Shown one piece after another: positions 44,716-53,045 of a stretch of 64,000 bases of DNA. How positions within the stretch are numbered: the first letter of the stretch is position 1; every line of letters starts with the position of its first letter. Below the pieces are notes generated by a model, which made no database searches, had not been told where the DNA came from, and was given only the letters and a program-made list of their open reading frames with translations. The position numbers and the translations under genes were made by a program. Source of the stretch: an uncultured Tolumonas sp. (lineage in GTDB: Bacteria > Pseudomonadota > Gammaproteobacteria > Enterobacterales > Aeromonadaceae); contig NZ_OY782757.1 of assembly GCF_963678185.1 (NCBI RefSeq), positions 186,001-250,000 of the forward strand, read 5' to 3'.

Positions 44716-45960
44716 ATGGCTCAATTTACGGTTCATTTTCGACGCACGTTCAAATGGCTGTTAGCTATTTCAGGTTTGTTTGTGGGGTTGGTCACCAGTG
44801 TATTTTTTGTCACGGGTTATGCTTCATTCGGTAAAGCGCCAAGTGGTGAACGTCTGTCTAGAATTAAACAATCACCCCAATGGCATGACGGCAAATTTGA
44901 AAATCCGCAACCGATCTGGAGTGATATGAAAAGCGCTATGATGCAGACATTTCGCGCTAGCCCAGATGCGACGCCACAACAAGCGATTCCGGTGATTACG
45001 AATGTGAAGGCTGCGTTAGCGCAACCATTACATCGTGATCTGCGAGTAACTTGGCTTGGTCATTCCACATCATTAATTGAGGTCGATGGAACGCGCATTC
45101 TGATTGATCCGGTATGGAGTGAACGGACATCGCCAGTGTCTTGGTTAGGGCCCAAACGTTGGTATAAGCCTTTAATTCAGTTGGCTGATCTGCCGCATAT
45201 CGACGCGGTTTTGATTTCCCACGACCACTACGACCATCTGGATCGCGCTACCATCGAAGCGATGAAAGATTGGGATACACAATTTCTGGTTCCGCTGGGC
45301 GTCGGGGCCCATCTTGAATATTGGGGCGTTCCTGCCAGTAAAATTACCGAAATGGATTGGTGGGACTCAACACAGGTAAATGATATCGATGTCGTGGCGA
45401 CACCTGCTCGCCATGCTTCAGGGCGCTTGATCCCGCAATCGAATAAAACATTATGGTCAGGGTTTGCGCTGATCGGCCCTGCGCATCGGGTTTATTATTC
45501 TGGCGATACGGGATATTTCCCCGGATTTAAAGACATTGGCTCATGGTTAGGCCCGTTTGATGTAACGTTGATTGAAACGGGACAATACAACCCATTTTGG
45601 CCGGACTGGCATCTTGGGCCAGAGCAAGCGGTACGCGCGCATCAGGAAGTTCGCGGCGAAGTGATGATCCCAGTGCATTGGGGATTGTTTGAACTGGCGC
45701 CACACAGCTGGACCGAACCGGCGGAACGCGTGTTAGCGGCAGCTAAATCGGCTGGTGTCATCGTTAATATGCCAAAACCAGGGGAAAGTATTGAGCCGAT
45801 ACATCACACCACGGTGGAAAAATGGTGGCCACATACGGAATGGAAAATGGCCAGTTTATCGCCCATCATTGCCACTAAAAATGGCAACCCATCTGAGCGC
45901 TTTGATAACATAGCGTGGGGCGGAACACAGACTATCCAACCCGTTGAATCACAACCGTAA
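44716..45960 (+). CDS. Membrane-anchored metallo-beta-lactamase-fold hydrolase (NAPE-PLD/UlaG-like)
   Basis: A 414-residue zinc hydrolase. One hydrophobic segment at about residues 13-35 anchors or exports it. The metal motif SHDHYDHLD is at 168-176, with TPARHAS, YYSGDTGYF and PVHWGLFEL supplying the other ligands. The WLGHSTSLIEVDGTRILIDP entry is typical of the YP/NAPE-PLD-like branch, whose animal member cleaves N-acyl-phosphatidylethanolamine; whether this one acts on lipids is not known. GGGAGG precedes the ATG. Probably controlled by the TetR regulator upstream. Confidence 0.85.
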   Translation: MAQFTVHFRRTFKWLLAISGLFVGLVTSVFFVTGYASFGKAPSGERLSRIKQSPQWHDGKFENPQPIWSDMKSAMMQTFRASPDATPQQAIPVITNVKAALAQPLHRDLRVTWLGHSTSLIEVDGTRILIDPVWSERTSPVSWLGPKRWYKPLIQLADLPHIDAVLISHDHYDHLDRATIEAMKDWDTQFLVPLGVGAHLEYWGVPASKITEMDWWDSTQVNDIDVVATPARHASGRLIPQSNKTLWSGFALIGPAHRVYYSGDTGYFPGFKDIGSWLGPFDVTLIETGQYNPFWPDWHLGPEQAVRAHQEVRGEVMIPVHWGLFELAPHSWTEPAERVLAAAKSAGVIVNMPKPGESIEPIHHTTVEKWWPHTEWKMASLSPIIATKNGNPSERFDNIAWGGTQTIQPVESQP

Positions 45961-45969
45961 ATTATAAGT

Positions 45970-45993
45970 CCCCCTAATCATATCATTAGGGGG
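45970..45993. terminator. Hairpin between convergent genes
   Basis: Perfect 9-bp stem CCCCCTAAT/ATTAGGGGG with a 6-base loop, between the metallo-hydrolase and AlkD-like stops. T runs are weak on both sides; likely a shared terminator. Confidence 0.6.
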
Positions 45994-46010
45994 TAAAACA
46001 CTGTCACTCA

Positions 46011-47120
46011 TCAGTTAGTAATCAAAGAAAACGCTTGTTGAGCAACCATCTCGCCATTAATTATTAGTTCTACAATATGCTTTCCGGCGTAATGTTTTCG
46101 TGTTGTAAAATCTTTGATGGTTTGACGGCTAGAGAGGTCCAGTCTTCCCAATGCAGCTAGCTCTGTTGTACGGAGTTTAAACACTTTTCTGGATGTTTTA
46201 CTGTTCTGTTTTACATAGTGAATGGCGTAATCAATGACTAATTTCTGCGTGTTATCTGATTGTGATTGGATATCAACTTGCAGTGTAATGACATCGCCTA
46301 ATGCAATCTGATTGGGTGAAACATCAAAACGAATAATGTCGATATCAGGTTTACCTGCCACACCAATCAGAGTTAATGCTTTTTGATCACCTTGTTTTAT
46401 TAACGAACGTAGTGCATGGCGAATGATCCACTGACTATGCGGATTATCTTCCGGCCATGTTGAAAATAACGAGATAACCCATTCCGGATGATCTTTTGTA
46501 ATGTCGTTCAGGTGATTAGCGACCGATTTTCGGACATATAATGCCGAGTCGGTTTTGAGCGCTTGTAAGATAGGTGCAACTGGTGATGGATCTTCTATTA
46601 GTGCTTTTATCTGAAATGACCAGGGTAAGCGTGGACGGCAGCCTTCACTGGCGAGACGTCGGACATGATCATTTTCATCTTCTGCCCATTGCTGCATGGT
46701 CGTTAGTGTGCGGCCCATGTCTTTTAGTAAAAAATGGCGTACGGCAAATTCGGACGAACCAAATTGCGTAAAATATTTCAGGGCATCCATTGATTCAGCA
46801 AAGTGATCCTGGCCGTAAAGCGCAACAAATTCGGGCAGGATCATCGAAACAAAACCGTGATTTATTTTCGGCGCCAGAGCGTACAACGTTTCAAGTTGCT
46901 GCGTAAAATGACCTGGAAGACATGTTTCTAAACTCACCGTTGTCTGCCGCAAACGCTGCATAATCGAGCGTTCAGCCAGTGATGTTGTGGCCAGTTGTAA
47001 AAAGCGCGCACCATCAAATGCGGAGTTAATCGCACCAGTGGCTGCTGCTATATGGGCAAAACGATCCGTATTAAACATGTGTTTAAGCGCTGTTGCTGAA
47101 TCGTCTTCATGGCTTGTCAT
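46011..47120 (-). CDS. AlkD-like DNA alkylation repair protein
   Basis: A 369-residue HEAT-repeat protein of the DNA_alkylation (AlkD/AlkC) group. The N-terminal two thirds carry helical repeats, with FGSSEFAVRHFLLKD and DENDHVRRLASEGCRPRLPW typical of AlkC-like enzymes that remove alkylated bases. The last 100 residues (IRFDVSPNQIALGDVITLQV onward) look like an Ig-like strand-rich domain. Cytoplasmic. The ATG overlaps the DUF1272 stop by four bases, so the genes are coupled. Confidence 0.8.
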   Translation of the reverse strand: MTSHEDDSATALKHMFNTDRFAHIAAATGAINSAFDGARFLQLATTSLAERSIMQRLRQTTVSLETCLPGHFTQQLETLYALAPKINHGFVSMILPEFVALYGQDHFAESMDALKYFTQFGSSEFAVRHFLLKDMGRTLTTMQQWAEDENDHVRRLASEGCRPRLPWSFQIKALIEDPSPVAPILQALKTDSALYVRKSVANHLNDITKDHPEWVISLFSTWPEDNPHSQWIIRHALRSLIKQGDQKALTLIGVAGKPDIDIIRFDVSPNQIALGDVITLQVDIQSQSDNTQKLVIDYAIHYVKQNSKTSRKVFKLRTTELAALGRLDLSSRQTIKDFTTRKHYAGKHIVELIINGEMVAQQAFSLITN

Positions 47121-47356
47121 GCTGAAACCCGTGGTTTAAAAATGCGTGTTATTGATGCCGGATTATTAACTAGTTTATTAGCCGGACGGCGAGGGCGCCG
47201 AACCAGTTCGCCACCACAATTTGGGCAAACCCCGGCAAGTATGTTATCTGCACAAGTGACGCAAAATGTGCATTCAAATGAACAAATCAGTGCCTCAGTG
47301 GACTCTGGTGGCAAATCTTTATCACAGCATTCACAATTAGGTCTTAACTCAAGCAT
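47117..47356 (-). CDS. DUF1272 zinc-ribbon-like protein
   Basis: A 79-residue protein with cysteine pairs NCECCDK, CSFECTFCVTC and VCPNCGG, the DUF1272 pattern of probable zinc fingers, and a basic tail with RRPRRPANK. Function unknown. It sits between an NYN nuclease gene and an AlkD-like gene, overlapping the latter by four bases, hinting at a shared role in nucleic-acid handling. Confidence 0.85.
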   Translation of the reverse strand: MLELRPNCECCDKDLPPESTEALICSFECTFCVTCADNILAGVCPNCGGELVRRPRRPANKLVNNPASITRIFKPRVSA

Positions 47357-47386
47357 GTTCGACTCCGCAGTTTGATAGCGACTGAA

Positions 47387-47863
47387 TTACTTTAATAACA
47401 AATCACTTTCAATAGGAATAAATTTGGCCGCCGAATTTACTAACGCCAATGAGGTAAATTTAGCCACACCATACACCTCTACTAATGCATCGAAATCACG
47501 GTGAATTTTATTTACTAATAAATCAAAATCGCCGTCACCAGAGACCAGCACCACAATGTCGGACACTTTTGCGTATTCCATGGCATCGAGTGTAATGCCA
47601 ACATCCCAATCGCCTTTGGCGGTGCCATCTGCCCGTTGAATAAAGGGTTTCAGTTTTACTTCAAAACCAATGGCGCGAAGGATATTTTGAAATTGCCGCT
47701 GTTTTTCATCGCCGCGATCGATTGCATAGGCAATCGCTTTTACAACGCGTCGATTGGCCGTTACCTGTCGCCAAAATTCGTTATAGTCAAAATTACAATT
47801 GTGGGCTTGTTTGGTGGTGTAGTAGATATTTTGCACATCAACTAGTACGACAACGCTATCCAT
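47387..47863 (-). CDS. NYN domain (LabA/YacP-like) nuclease
   Basis: A 158-residue PIN-like NYN-domain protein, predicted RNase. Acidic residues that would bind metal are D9 (LVDVQN), D85/D87 (GDWDVG) and D110/D112/D114 (SGDGDFD). LabA relatives act in cyanobacterial clock output, but most are uncharacterised. It heads a three-gene minus-strand run with DUF1272 and AlkD-like genes, 30 bases before the former. Confidence 0.87.
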   Translation of the reverse strand: MDSVVVLVDVQNIYYTTKQAHNCNFDYNEFWRQVTANRRVVKAIAYAIDRGDEKQRQFQNILRAIGFEVKLKPFIQRADGTAKGDWDVGITLDAMEYAKVSDIVVLVSGDGDFDLLVNKIHRDFDALVEVYGVAKFTSLALVNSAAKFIPIESDLLLK

Positions 47864-48023
47864 GAATTTCCTGTCTATTCTTTACTATCATCGGTGCTGG
47901 GCTGTTTATTCGATGATCAATATATGCTTCTTGCATTCTACACCTATTAGGAGCATATAAGTTGTTGGCAATTAAGTTGTGCGCAATTGAAATGATGAAT
48001 TAGCAATAAAAGAGGAGCGAGAA

Positions 48024-48575
48024 ATGGTTCAGAATATCAACGAATTACCCTTAACTCAGATTGATGGCTCACCTGTTCACTTATCTGATTTTGCCGGATC
48101 AGTATTACTGATCGTTAATGTGGCATCAAAATGTGGTCTGACACCACAATACACAACACTTCAAGCTATTTATGACAAATACAAATCACAAGGCTTTGAA
48201 ATATTAGCGTTTCCTTCAAATGAATTTGCTGCACAAGAACCAGGAACGGATGCAGAAATCAGTGATTTTTGCAGCTTGAATTATGGGGTTACGTTCCCGC
48301 TATTCAGTAAAATTTGTGTAAATGGGGAATCACGGCATCCATTGTATCAATGGTTGATTGTTGAACAGCCACAAGCGATAGCAAAAGTTGATGGAACTCT
48401 GCGTTCTCGATTGGCTGATCGTCAATTATTGCCAGCTAATGAAACTGATATCATGTGGAACTTTGAGAAATTCTTGATTGGACGCGATGGTCACGTTATT
48501 GGGCGCTATGCCCCAGACATTACGCCAGATAGCCCTGAATTAGTTGCTGCAATTGAATCGGTATTGCACAAATAA
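48024..48575 (+). CDS. Glutathione peroxidase-type thiol peroxidase
   Basis: A 183-residue thioredoxin-fold peroxidase that reduces hydrogen peroxide or lipid peroxides. Peroxidatic C37 lies in NVASKCGLTPQY (cysteine, not selenocysteine); the Trp-Asn pair is in IMWNFEKFLIGRDG. The usual catalytic Gln in FPxNQF is Glu here (FPSNEFAAQEPG), a change also seen in some bacterial relatives. AGAGGAG precedes the ATG. No signal peptide, so cytoplasmic. Stands alone. Confidence 0.9.
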   Translation: MVQNINELPLTQIDGSPVHLSDFAGSVLLIVNVASKCGLTPQYTTLQAIYDKYKSQGFEILAFPSNEFAAQEPGTDAEISDFCSLNYGVTFPLFSKICVNGESRHPLYQWLIVEQPQAIAKVDGTLRSRLADRQLLPANETDIMWNFEKFLIGRDGHVIGRYAPDITPDSPELVAAIESVLHK

Positions 48576-48584
48576 TTAGATAAA

Positions 48585-48609
48585 AACCGGAATCAGTCGG
48601 ATTCCGGTT
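48585..48609 (-). terminator. Hairpin after the peroxidase gene
   Basis: Perfect 10-bp stem AACCGGAATC/GATTCCGGTT. T-rich sequence follows only on the minus strand, where no gene ends, so its use as the peroxidase terminator is uncertain. Confidence 0.4.
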
Positions 48610-48830
48610 AATTCAAGATCTATAGTTGTACCATTACCTGCTACAAACCATTCCTCGCGTATCATGACCGCAAATGACTGTTCTGCAGGTGAGTCACAAA
48701 TGATATCTAAAGACTCAAATGATCTGGACATTCATTGAGCTAAGCATAATAATAATCACCATAAATGGATAAAAATCAATCTCTGTTATTTGAGATTGTA
48801 TAAAAGACCTGAACTATGCTGTGTTTGGAT

Positions 48831-48861
48831 TATATTTAAATGAAATTTTAATTTAAATATA
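48831..48861. promoter_or_regulatory. Inverted repeat before the HD-GYP gene
   Basis: Perfect 11-bp A+T-only arms TATATTTAAAT/ATTTAAATATA, spacer nine bases, ending 33 bases before the TTG start. Could be an operator; a chance A+T-rich match is not excluded. Confidence 0.4.
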
Positions 48862-48894
48862 AAGTGGTCTAACTAGGGATGGGTTGTAGATATT

Positions 48895-50166
48895 TTGAAC
48901 GAAATAAAAGTATCAGTAAAAAATCTGCAAATAGGTAATTATGTAAGATTGCCACTGACCTGGCATAAACATCCATTTTTATTATCAAACTTCATGATAA
49001 AAAATGAAGAGCAAATTAAAATAATTCAACAGTTAGAGTTAGAGCATGTTTTTCTCATCGTTGAAAAATCTGAAACTTTACCGAAAAAAAAAGAACCAGA
49101 GCAGATAATACAACTGAGTGAAGAAGATGGTCATGATGAGATAAATGAGCTTCATGGTAAAATGCATTCTGAAAAACTCAGCCGCATTGAGCAACTGCAA
49201 AAATACAAGCGCAGTCAAAAAAGGGCGGAAGAAACATTTAAACATACCTTTACTCAAATGCGAGGTCTTATTAATAAGCTACAGACCAGACCATTAACTG
49301 CAATTCGTGAAGCACAGGAGCTGGTTGATTATCTTTCGGAACAATTAAAGCAAGCTGATCAAATAACATTACACTTAATGGATGATTCGACCAGAGAAGA
49401 AGGGCTTTATTATCATTCGCTGAATGTTGCCACATTGTCTATGTTAATGGCTAAACAGTGTGATAAGACTGAAGATGAAATCAAACTGATTGGTATGGCC
49501 GCAATTTTCCATGATATAGGAAAAATTAAGCTGCCAACGCAGATCTTGCGTAAGACCGAGCCCTTGACTAAACCGGAAGAAAATCTGTATCAAATGCACC
49601 CTATTTATGGGTTGAAATTATTAGATCTCATGAATAATTTTCCCTATAGAGCCAAAGAGATAATATTAAAACATCATGAACGTCTTGATGGATCGGGTTA
49701 TCCTAAAGGCGTTACAGGCGATCAAATAGATGATTTGACCCAGCTATTATCTGTAATCGACGAATATGACTATATTTGCAATCCTCTTTTGAGAGCCAAA
49801 CAACCTGTTCCACCTTATACTGCATTATCTTTTTTATTCAAACACCGCAGCCAGAAACTAAATAAGCGTTATATTCAATTATTAATTAAACAATTAGGTA
49901 TTTATCCGCCTGGATGTGTTGTTGAATTATCCAATGGTCATGTTGGTCTCATCATGTCAGTTAATAGTGAACGCTTGTTGTATCCGAAATTAATGATCTA
50001 TGACCCGCAAGTGCCGCGTGATAAAGCCGCCATCATTGATTTAGAACATGTTTCTTTGAGTATAAAACGTGCGTTACAACCATCACGTTTGCCAAAAGAG
50101 ATATTTAATTACTTGAGTCCACGCACGTGTACCAGTTATTTTTTTGATGCCGTAGGTAGTGAATAA
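48895..50166 (+). CDS. HD-GYP domain cyclic-di-GMP phosphodiesterase
   Basis: A 423-residue cytoplasmic protein with an N-terminal DUF3391 domain (about residues 1-60), a coiled linker, and an HD-GYP domain. HDIGK (206-210) and HHERLDGSGYP (260-270) are complete, so degradation of c-di-GMP to pGpG or GMP is likely. The start is TTG at 48895 with no clear ribosome site, yet DUF3391 homology begins right there. No partner sensor gene adjacent. The hairpin at 50166-50195 ends the unit. Confidence 0.85.
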   Translation: MNEIKVSVKNLQIGNYVRLPLTWHKHPFLLSNFMIKNEEQIKIIQQLELEHVFLIVEKSETLPKKKEPEQIIQLSEEDGHDEINELHGKMHSEKLSRIEQLQKYKRSQKRAEETFKHTFTQMRGLINKLQTRPLTAIREAQELVDYLSEQLKQADQITLHLMDDSTREEGLYYHSLNVATLSMLMAKQCDKTEDEIKLIGMAAIFHDIGKIKLPTQILRKTEPLTKPEENLYQMHPIYGLKLLDLMNNFPYRAKEIILKHHERLDGSGYPKGVTGDQIDDLTQLLSVIDEYDYICNPLLRAKQPVPPYTALSFLFKHRSQKLNKRYIQLLIKQLGIYPPGCVVELSNGHVGLIMSVNSERLLYPKLMIYDPQVPRDKAAIIDLEHVSLSIKRALQPSRLPKEIFNYLSPRTCTSYFFDAVGSE

Positions 50167-50195
50167 TAAAGCCACCCCAATAGGGATGGCTTTAT
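50166..50195. terminator. Convergent bidirectional terminator
   Basis: Stem ATAAAGCCA/TGGCTTTAT extended by CCC/GGG with one bulged A; lies between the convergent HD-GYP and NmrA-like genes. Confidence 0.65.
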
Positions 50196-50211
50196 CTGGT
50201 TTGGTGACGAT

Positions 50212-51048
50212 TTATTTAAACAATGCAATATGATCATTGATATAAGTTGATACTGAACGAGGGGCATGTCCGGTCAATTTTTCAACGGAATCAGTAACTA
50301 GAGCTGTCCAGCCTTCACGCACCGGATAGAAGATCGACGCTAAGAAACTGGCGTAATCGTTTGGAACACCGACACCGGTCAAAATGCCAACGAACGTATC
50401 ATCATCAATCGCCTGATATTGAATGGCGTGACCTGATGCTTGAGATAGTTTTTCTGCGGCATCAGCATAACTTAGTGCTTCTGGGCCAGTCAGATTGAAC
50501 GCATTGCCATCAAAAGCGGTGGTTGTTAATGCTGCTGCGGCAGATTCTGCAATATCGCGTACATCGATGAAACTGGATTTACCTTGTGCCGCCGGCACCG
50601 CGATCACACCTTGCTTGATCCCTGCCAGCCAGAAGGTATGGAAATTATCAGAGAACCAGTTTGGACGCAGGATCACAAACGGTACACCAGAACGTTCTAC
50701 TTTTAATTCCAGCTGACGGTAAGGAATGCTGTCATCCGCATCAACGCCGAGTACTGATTGCAGCACAATTTTTACGCCTTTATTAATGGCCGCATCCAAT
50801 ACCGGTGTGACTAAAGAAACTACATCGATATGGCCGGTTGGCACCATGACATAAACACGATCTACCCCTTCAAACGCATTATCAATGGTCGATAGTTCGG
50901 TGAAATCAAACACCACGCTTTCAGCACCAGCCACGGGTTTACCAGTACGAGAAGCGGCTTTTACTTTTTCACCTTTCGCTACTAATGCTTCTGTCAGTGG
51001 TTTGCCAATGTTGCCTGTTGCGCCCAGAACCAGAATTTTATTTGTCAT
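50212..51048 (-). CDS. NmrA-like NAD(P)-binding protein
   Basis: A 278-residue atypical short-chain dehydrogenase. The dinucleotide loop is LVLGATGNIGKPL at the N-terminus. No YxxxK catalytic pair is evident, as in NmrA-type sensors and quinone oxidoreductases of the QorB type. CGGAG lies nine bases before the ATG. It follows the DsbA-like gene by 31 bases, probably in one operon under LysR control. Confidence 0.85.
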   Translation of the reverse strand: MTNKILVLGATGNIGKPLTEALVAKGEKVKAASRTGKPVAGAESVVFDFTELSTIDNAFEGVDRVYVMVPTGHIDVVSLVTPVLDAAINKGVKIVLQSVLGVDADDSIPYRQLELKVERSGVPFVILRPNWFSDNFHTFWLAGIKQGVIAVPAAQGKSSFIDVRDIAESAAAALTTTAFDGNAFNLTGPEALSYADAAEKLSQASGHAIQYQAIDDDTFVGILTGVGVPNDYASFLASIFYPVREGWTALVTDSVEKLTGHAPRSVSTYINDHIALFK

Positions 51049-51079
51049 GATGAACTCCGTTTATTTAATAAGTAATTCA

Positions 51080-51757
51080 CTATTTTTGGGAACTAATGAT
51101 CTGTTTAATCGAATTAATTAATTTTCTTGGACCGTTATAAAGATCGGCGCCGTGTAAAATGAACTCTTGCCCGTTGATGCTGACCAGTAATAAAGGAACA
51201 CCTGAAATATTCAGGCGCTGCATCAATTGCTGAGTCAGCGTTATTCTTTCTTTAGTCGCTGCGGCTAGTTGCTGATCATCTGCAATTTGCTCAGAAAATT
51301 GCTCAGCTGGGACCTCAATACCTTTTTTCGCGGCAATCGTTTCTGCAACCAGACCTAACACCTGTGGATTTGCGGTATCTAACCCTTGGATATAACGCGC
51401 CTGTTGCGCCGCATTTAAAAACGCATGTTCCAAAGCCGGATCAATCGTTTTGATAAGCGTCATCGCTCGTGTTGCCGGGCCTGAATCAAAACGCAAATGG
51501 TCACCGTGCAGTACGTGGTTGTAATAAGCCGTACTGAATTGCTGACCGGTTATCTGTTCAATGCGTTGGTCATTACGCCAAGCATACGCTGCCCATTCTG
51601 GCGAGATGTCGCGTGAATTTTCTTCCGAAAACAGACCTGAAGGCATTAACGTTAATGCGTCTGGAAACTCTTCGGCTAACCCGGCTAATGCGGGTGCACT
51701 GGCATAACACCAGCCACATAGCGGGTCGAAGAAGTAATAAAGTTCTAATGCGTTCAT
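51080..51757 (-). CDS. DsbA-family thioredoxin-fold protein (FrnE-like)
   Basis: A 225-residue thioredoxin-fold protein. The start at 51757 gives MNALELYYFFDPLCGWCYAS, with CGWC at 14-17 as the redox pair, and AGGAACC upstream; the 35-codon extension to 51862 is non-coding. SGVPLLLVSINGQEFILHGA is the cis-Pro region. No signal peptide, so cytoplasmic, unlike true DsbA. First gene of a two-gene unit with the NmrA-like gene. Confidence 0.85.
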   Translation of the reverse strand: MNALELYYFFDPLCGWCYASAPALAGLAEEFPDALTLMPSGLFSEENSRDISPEWAAYAWRNDQRIEQITGQQFSTAYYNHVLHGDHLRFDSGPATRAMTLIKTIDPALEHAFLNAAQQARYIQGLDTANPQVLGLVAETIAAKKGIEVPAEQFSEQIADDQQLAAATKERITLTQQLMQRLNISGVPLLLVSINGQEFILHGADLYNGPRKLINSIKQIISSQK

Positions 51758-51864
51758 GTATGGTTCCTGGCAGTAGTATGACCTGATGGAATAAAGTCTA
51801 TTGGATATTGAAATGAGCAAATAGAGGTATATAGTTGACAGTTTGTTGCATAAATTAAGCATAT

Positions 51865-52761
51865 ATGGATAAGTTCACCGCCATTAAAGTATTTCTTGAA
51901 ACCGTAGAGCGCGGCAGTGTGTCTGCTGCATCAGAACATCTGGATATGTCGCGGGCGATGGCGTCGCGTTATGTTGCGTACATGGAGGAATGGGCGGGGG
52001 CGCGTTTATTACACCGAACTACGCGTAAGCTTACTCTCACCACTGCGGGTACGCAGATGTTGCCGTTGTGCCGTGAAATGCTGAAACTGGCTGAAAATAT
52101 GGAAGCCACGGTTGCTGAGCGGGAAGGCGAGCCTCGAGGGCAATTACGGATCACTACTAGTGCGGTGTTTGCGCACCCCCACATGACTGATGCCGTGATG
52201 GCTTATCTGGCCCGATATCCGGCAACGAGTGTTGATTTGCAGGTGGTTGATCGTACCGTGAACCTGATTGAGGAACGTATCGACCTCGCCATTCGGATCA
52301 CCAACAATCTTGATCCTAATCTCATTGCCCGCAAGATTGGTATGTGTCGTTCTGTTATCTGCGCTTCACCGGATTATTTACATAAACGGGGTGTGCCGCT
52401 TTCCCCTCAAGATCTCACGCAACACAACTGTTTAACCTATGCCTACTTCGGTCAGAGTTTGTGGCAGTTTGAACATGCCGGGCATCCTATATCTGTTCCG
52501 GTTCAAGGGAATTTTAGTGCGAACGAAGCATTGGTTTTGCAACAAGCGGCGGTAACCGGATGTGGAATAACAATGTTGCCGACTTTTGCCGCCAGTGAGT
52601 TGATCAAACAGGGTAAATTGGTGCCTATATTACCGGACTATAAAATGGCGGATATGGGGATCTATGCGGTTTATGCATCGAGAAAACAGATGTCACAAGC
52701 CATGCGCACGATGATTGATTTTTTAGTAACACGCTTTGGCGAAAATTCTTATTGGGATTAA
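51865..52761 (+). CDS. LysR-family transcriptional regulator
   Basis: A 298-residue LysR regulator. Helix-turn-helix VERGSVSAASEHLDMSRAMA is at about residues 15-34, followed by the linker and two-lobe effector domain. It is divergent from the DsbA-like/NmrA-like pair over a 107-base gap, the usual layout for a LysR regulator and its target. Confidence 0.9.
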   Translation: MDKFTAIKVFLETVERGSVSAASEHLDMSRAMASRYVAYMEEWAGARLLHRTTRKLTLTTAGTQMLPLCREMLKLAENMEATVAEREGEPRGQLRITTSAVFAHPHMTDAVMAYLARYPATSVDLQVVDRTVNLIEERIDLAIRITNNLDPNLIARKIGMCRSVICASPDYLHKRGVPLSPQDLTQHNCLTYAYFGQSLWQFEHAGHPISVPVQGNFSANEALVLQQAAVTGCGITMLPTFAASELIKQGKLVPILPDYKMADMGIYAVYASRKQMSQAMRTMIDFLVTRFGENSYWD

Positions 52762-52804
52762 CTGAACTTAACGCTGGTATGCACGGCGTTGGTTCGCGCA
52801 GCTA

Positions 52805-52824
52805 TTTTTATACAATTTTTATAC
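52805..52824 (+). promoter_or_regulatory. KdpE operator candidate
   Basis: The direct repeat TTTTTATAC at 52805-52813 and 52816-52824, 11 bases apart, resembles the T-rich KdpE site upstream of kdpFABC in E. coli. It lies about 130 bases before kdpF. Confidence 0.6.
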
Positions 52825-52954
52825 TTCGCCCCTGTATTTTTATCCCTTCTTTATCTCTTCTTTTTTAAGCTTATCAATAAGAACTCTGCACCCGATTTAA
52901 GCGAATCTGATCTGGTGCCATGACGAGAATGTCGTCGATAGGGAGATAAACACA

Positions 52955-53044
52955 ATGACCTTTGTACTATGGCTGGCAGGATTGATGGCCACCGCTTTGT
53001 TTATTTATCTCGTTTATGCTTTGCTTCGAGCTGAGGAATTCTGA
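52955..53044 (+). CDS. kdpF: Potassium-transporting ATPase subunit KdpF
   Basis: A 29-residue single-pass membrane peptide, [20 protein letters not shown] then YALLRAEEF, that stabilises the KdpABC complex. GGGAG lies eleven bases before the ATG. It ends one base before the kdpA start, as in other kdp operons. Confidence 0.9.
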   Translation: MTFVLWLAGLMATALFIYLVYALLRAEEF

Positions 53045-53045
53045 C

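Larger units (their letters stand above)
48576..48894. other. Intergenic region before the HD-GYP gene
   Basis: 319 bases. It holds a hairpin at 48585-48609 and the inverted repeat at 48831-48861. Otherwise no coding frame or strong signal was seen. Confidence 0.4.

Noticed and set aside
48743..48765. A possible Fur box in the A+T-rich region before the HD-GYP gene
   Set aside because: Only about 13 of 19 positions match and the surrounding A+T content makes chance matches likely.
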